From: Pseudomonas maioricensis
GTDB taxonomy: Bacteria > Pseudomonadota > Gammaproteobacteria > Pseudomonadales > Pseudomonadaceae
Length of the DNA: 64,000 bases
Reading direction: 5' to 3'
NCBI RefSeq assembly: GCF_022790535.1
Contig: NZ_LOHG01000010.1
Span: 142,273-206,272 of the forward strand
The translations under genes were made by a program, and so were the position numbers. Below are positions 63,279 to 64,000 of the stretch, piece by piece. The notes beneath the pieces were generated by a model. The model was not told the DNA's origin. It made no database searches and worked only from the letters and a program-made list of their open reading frames with translations. The stretch's first letter is position 1; each line of letters starts with the position of its first letter.

Positions 63279-64000
63279 TTGAATTGGGACGACACACGAA
63301 TCTTTCTGGCTGTGTGCAGGAAGTCCACGTTGCGCGGCGCGGCGCGCGTGCTGAATGTGGATCAGGCCACTGTCGGGCGCAGAATTGCGGCGCTGGAGAA
63401 AGCGCTGGGCACCACGGTATTTTTACGGACTTCGGAAGGCTACGTGCTGACAGCCGCGGGGGAGGCGGTGTTTCGCTCGGCGGAAAAAATGGAGCGTTCG
63501 GCACTGGAGCTTCAGCGTCAGGTTCAGGGGCTTGATGATCGACTGAAGGGAGAGGTGCGCATCACCTCTACCGATTCGTTAGCCATCGACTTTCTGATTC
63601 CCGCCATCGCCAACCTGCATCGGCAGCACCCTGATGTGAAAGTCCGGCTTGATGCTTCTATTCAAATGCTCAGCCTGTCCAGGCGCGAAGCCGACATTGC
63701 GATCAGAAACGTCAAGCCGGAAAACCCTGACCTCATTGCCCGGTGCATCGCGCGCTGGCCGGTGGGGCTGTTCGCTTCGGCGGAATATGCGCAACGTCGC
63801 GGCTCACCTGAACAAGGTGCAGCCTTTGCCGGGCACGACGTGATCATGTTTCAGCCCTATCTGGAAAGTGGCCGTGAAGCGACTATCGTTTCTGAGCCGG
63901 TCACCCATGGGCGTCTGGTTGCAACCGTTAATTCGGGCTTGATGATGCGACATTCAATCGCTGCAGGAATCGGCATCGGCGAAATCCCGGTGTGCCTGGG
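63279..64000 (+). CDS. LysR-family regulator, cut by the right edge
   Basis: The first 240 residues of a LysR regulator; the frame stays open at the end of the window, so the 3' part is outside. The helix region reads TLRGAARVLNVDQATVGRRI, followed by the first lobe of the effector domain. I chose the TTG at 63279, which has GGAGG 5 bases before it and gives the usual start LNWDDTRIFLAV; an in-frame ATG at 63252 lacks a ribosome site. It probably controls the divergent MFS gene. Confidence 0.88.
   Translation, partial: MNWDDTRIFLAVCRKSTLRGAARVLNVDQATVGRRIAALEKALGTTVFLRTSEGYVLTAAGEAVFRSAEKMERSALELQRQVQGLDDRLKGEVRITSTDSLAIDFLIPAIANLHRQHPDVKVRLDASIQMLSLSRREADIAIRNVKPENPDLIARCIARWPVGLFASAEYAQRRGSPEQGAAFAGHDVIMFQPYLESGREATIVSEPVTHGRLVATVNSGLMMRHSIAAGIGIGEIPVCL

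Overview
This is chromosomal DNA of a fluorescent or plant-associated Pseudomonas. The signs are two OprD-family porins, a DUF2790 small secreted protein, a czcRS/czcCBA metal-efflux locus, gudP/gudD, many LysR and AraC regulators beside MFS transporters, and REP-type palindromes of the CTGTAGGAGC and GTGGGAGC classes scattered between genes. No rRNA, tRNA, CRISPR array, transposase or integrase is visible. I recognise 48 protein genes; the last one runs off the right edge.

Layout. 0.2-5.5 kb: an HDOD signalling protein, a D-2-hydroxyacid dehydrogenase with an MFS transporter, and an OprD porin. 6.0-13.6 kb: a Tat-exported aldo/keto reductase, then a drug-efflux locus in which a Bcr/CflA MFS pump diverges from a TetR regulator followed by an RND adaptor and pump. 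The same 24-bp palindrome lies at both promoter regions of this locus. 13.6-18.3 kb: a GFA-family protein, then the glucarate module gudD-gudP with a LacI regulator and twin palindromic operators. 18.4-20.7 kb: a small AT-rich island with two proteins, one Abi-alpha-like (DUF4393) and one with a HEPN-like R-x4-H motif. This is the best candidate for an undescribed defence system in the window. 21.3-31.4 kb: a nitroreductase, czcS/czcR divergent from czcCBA, and two small exported proteins divergent from a near-perfect palindrome. 31.5-42.1 kb: regulator/transporter/enzyme sets: LysR with MHS transporter and acetylpolyamine amidohydrolase; a cyclic-nucleotide-type MscS channel; LysR; exported metallo-beta-lactamase-fold hydrolase; AraC; MFS with LysR.

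42.4-50.7 kb is a co-directional signalling cluster: a winged-helix/NB-ARC-like ATPase, a FixJ-type response regulator, a stand-alone receiver, and a 1847-residue kinase-like/AAA/GAF/PAS/histidine-kinase protein whose kinase-like domain has GFG in place of DFG. 50.9-54.0 kb: alpha/beta hydrolase, AraC and a second OprD porin. 54.3-59.2 kb: LysR and a compact operon of DoxX, a membrane-anchored antibiotic-biosynthesis-monooxygenase protein, a Tat-type amidohydrolase and a YcaC-like hydrolase. 59.6-64.0 kb: MFS with a fumarylacetoacetase-family enzyme, then a YbfB/YjiJ-like MFS protein divergent from a truncated LysR gene.

Taken together the window is mostly accessory metabolism: uptake, small catabolic enzymes, drug and metal export, and local regulators. 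It is interrupted by one foreign-looking island at 18.4-20.7 kb. All functions are inferred from sequence motifs and family knowledge; no database search was run.
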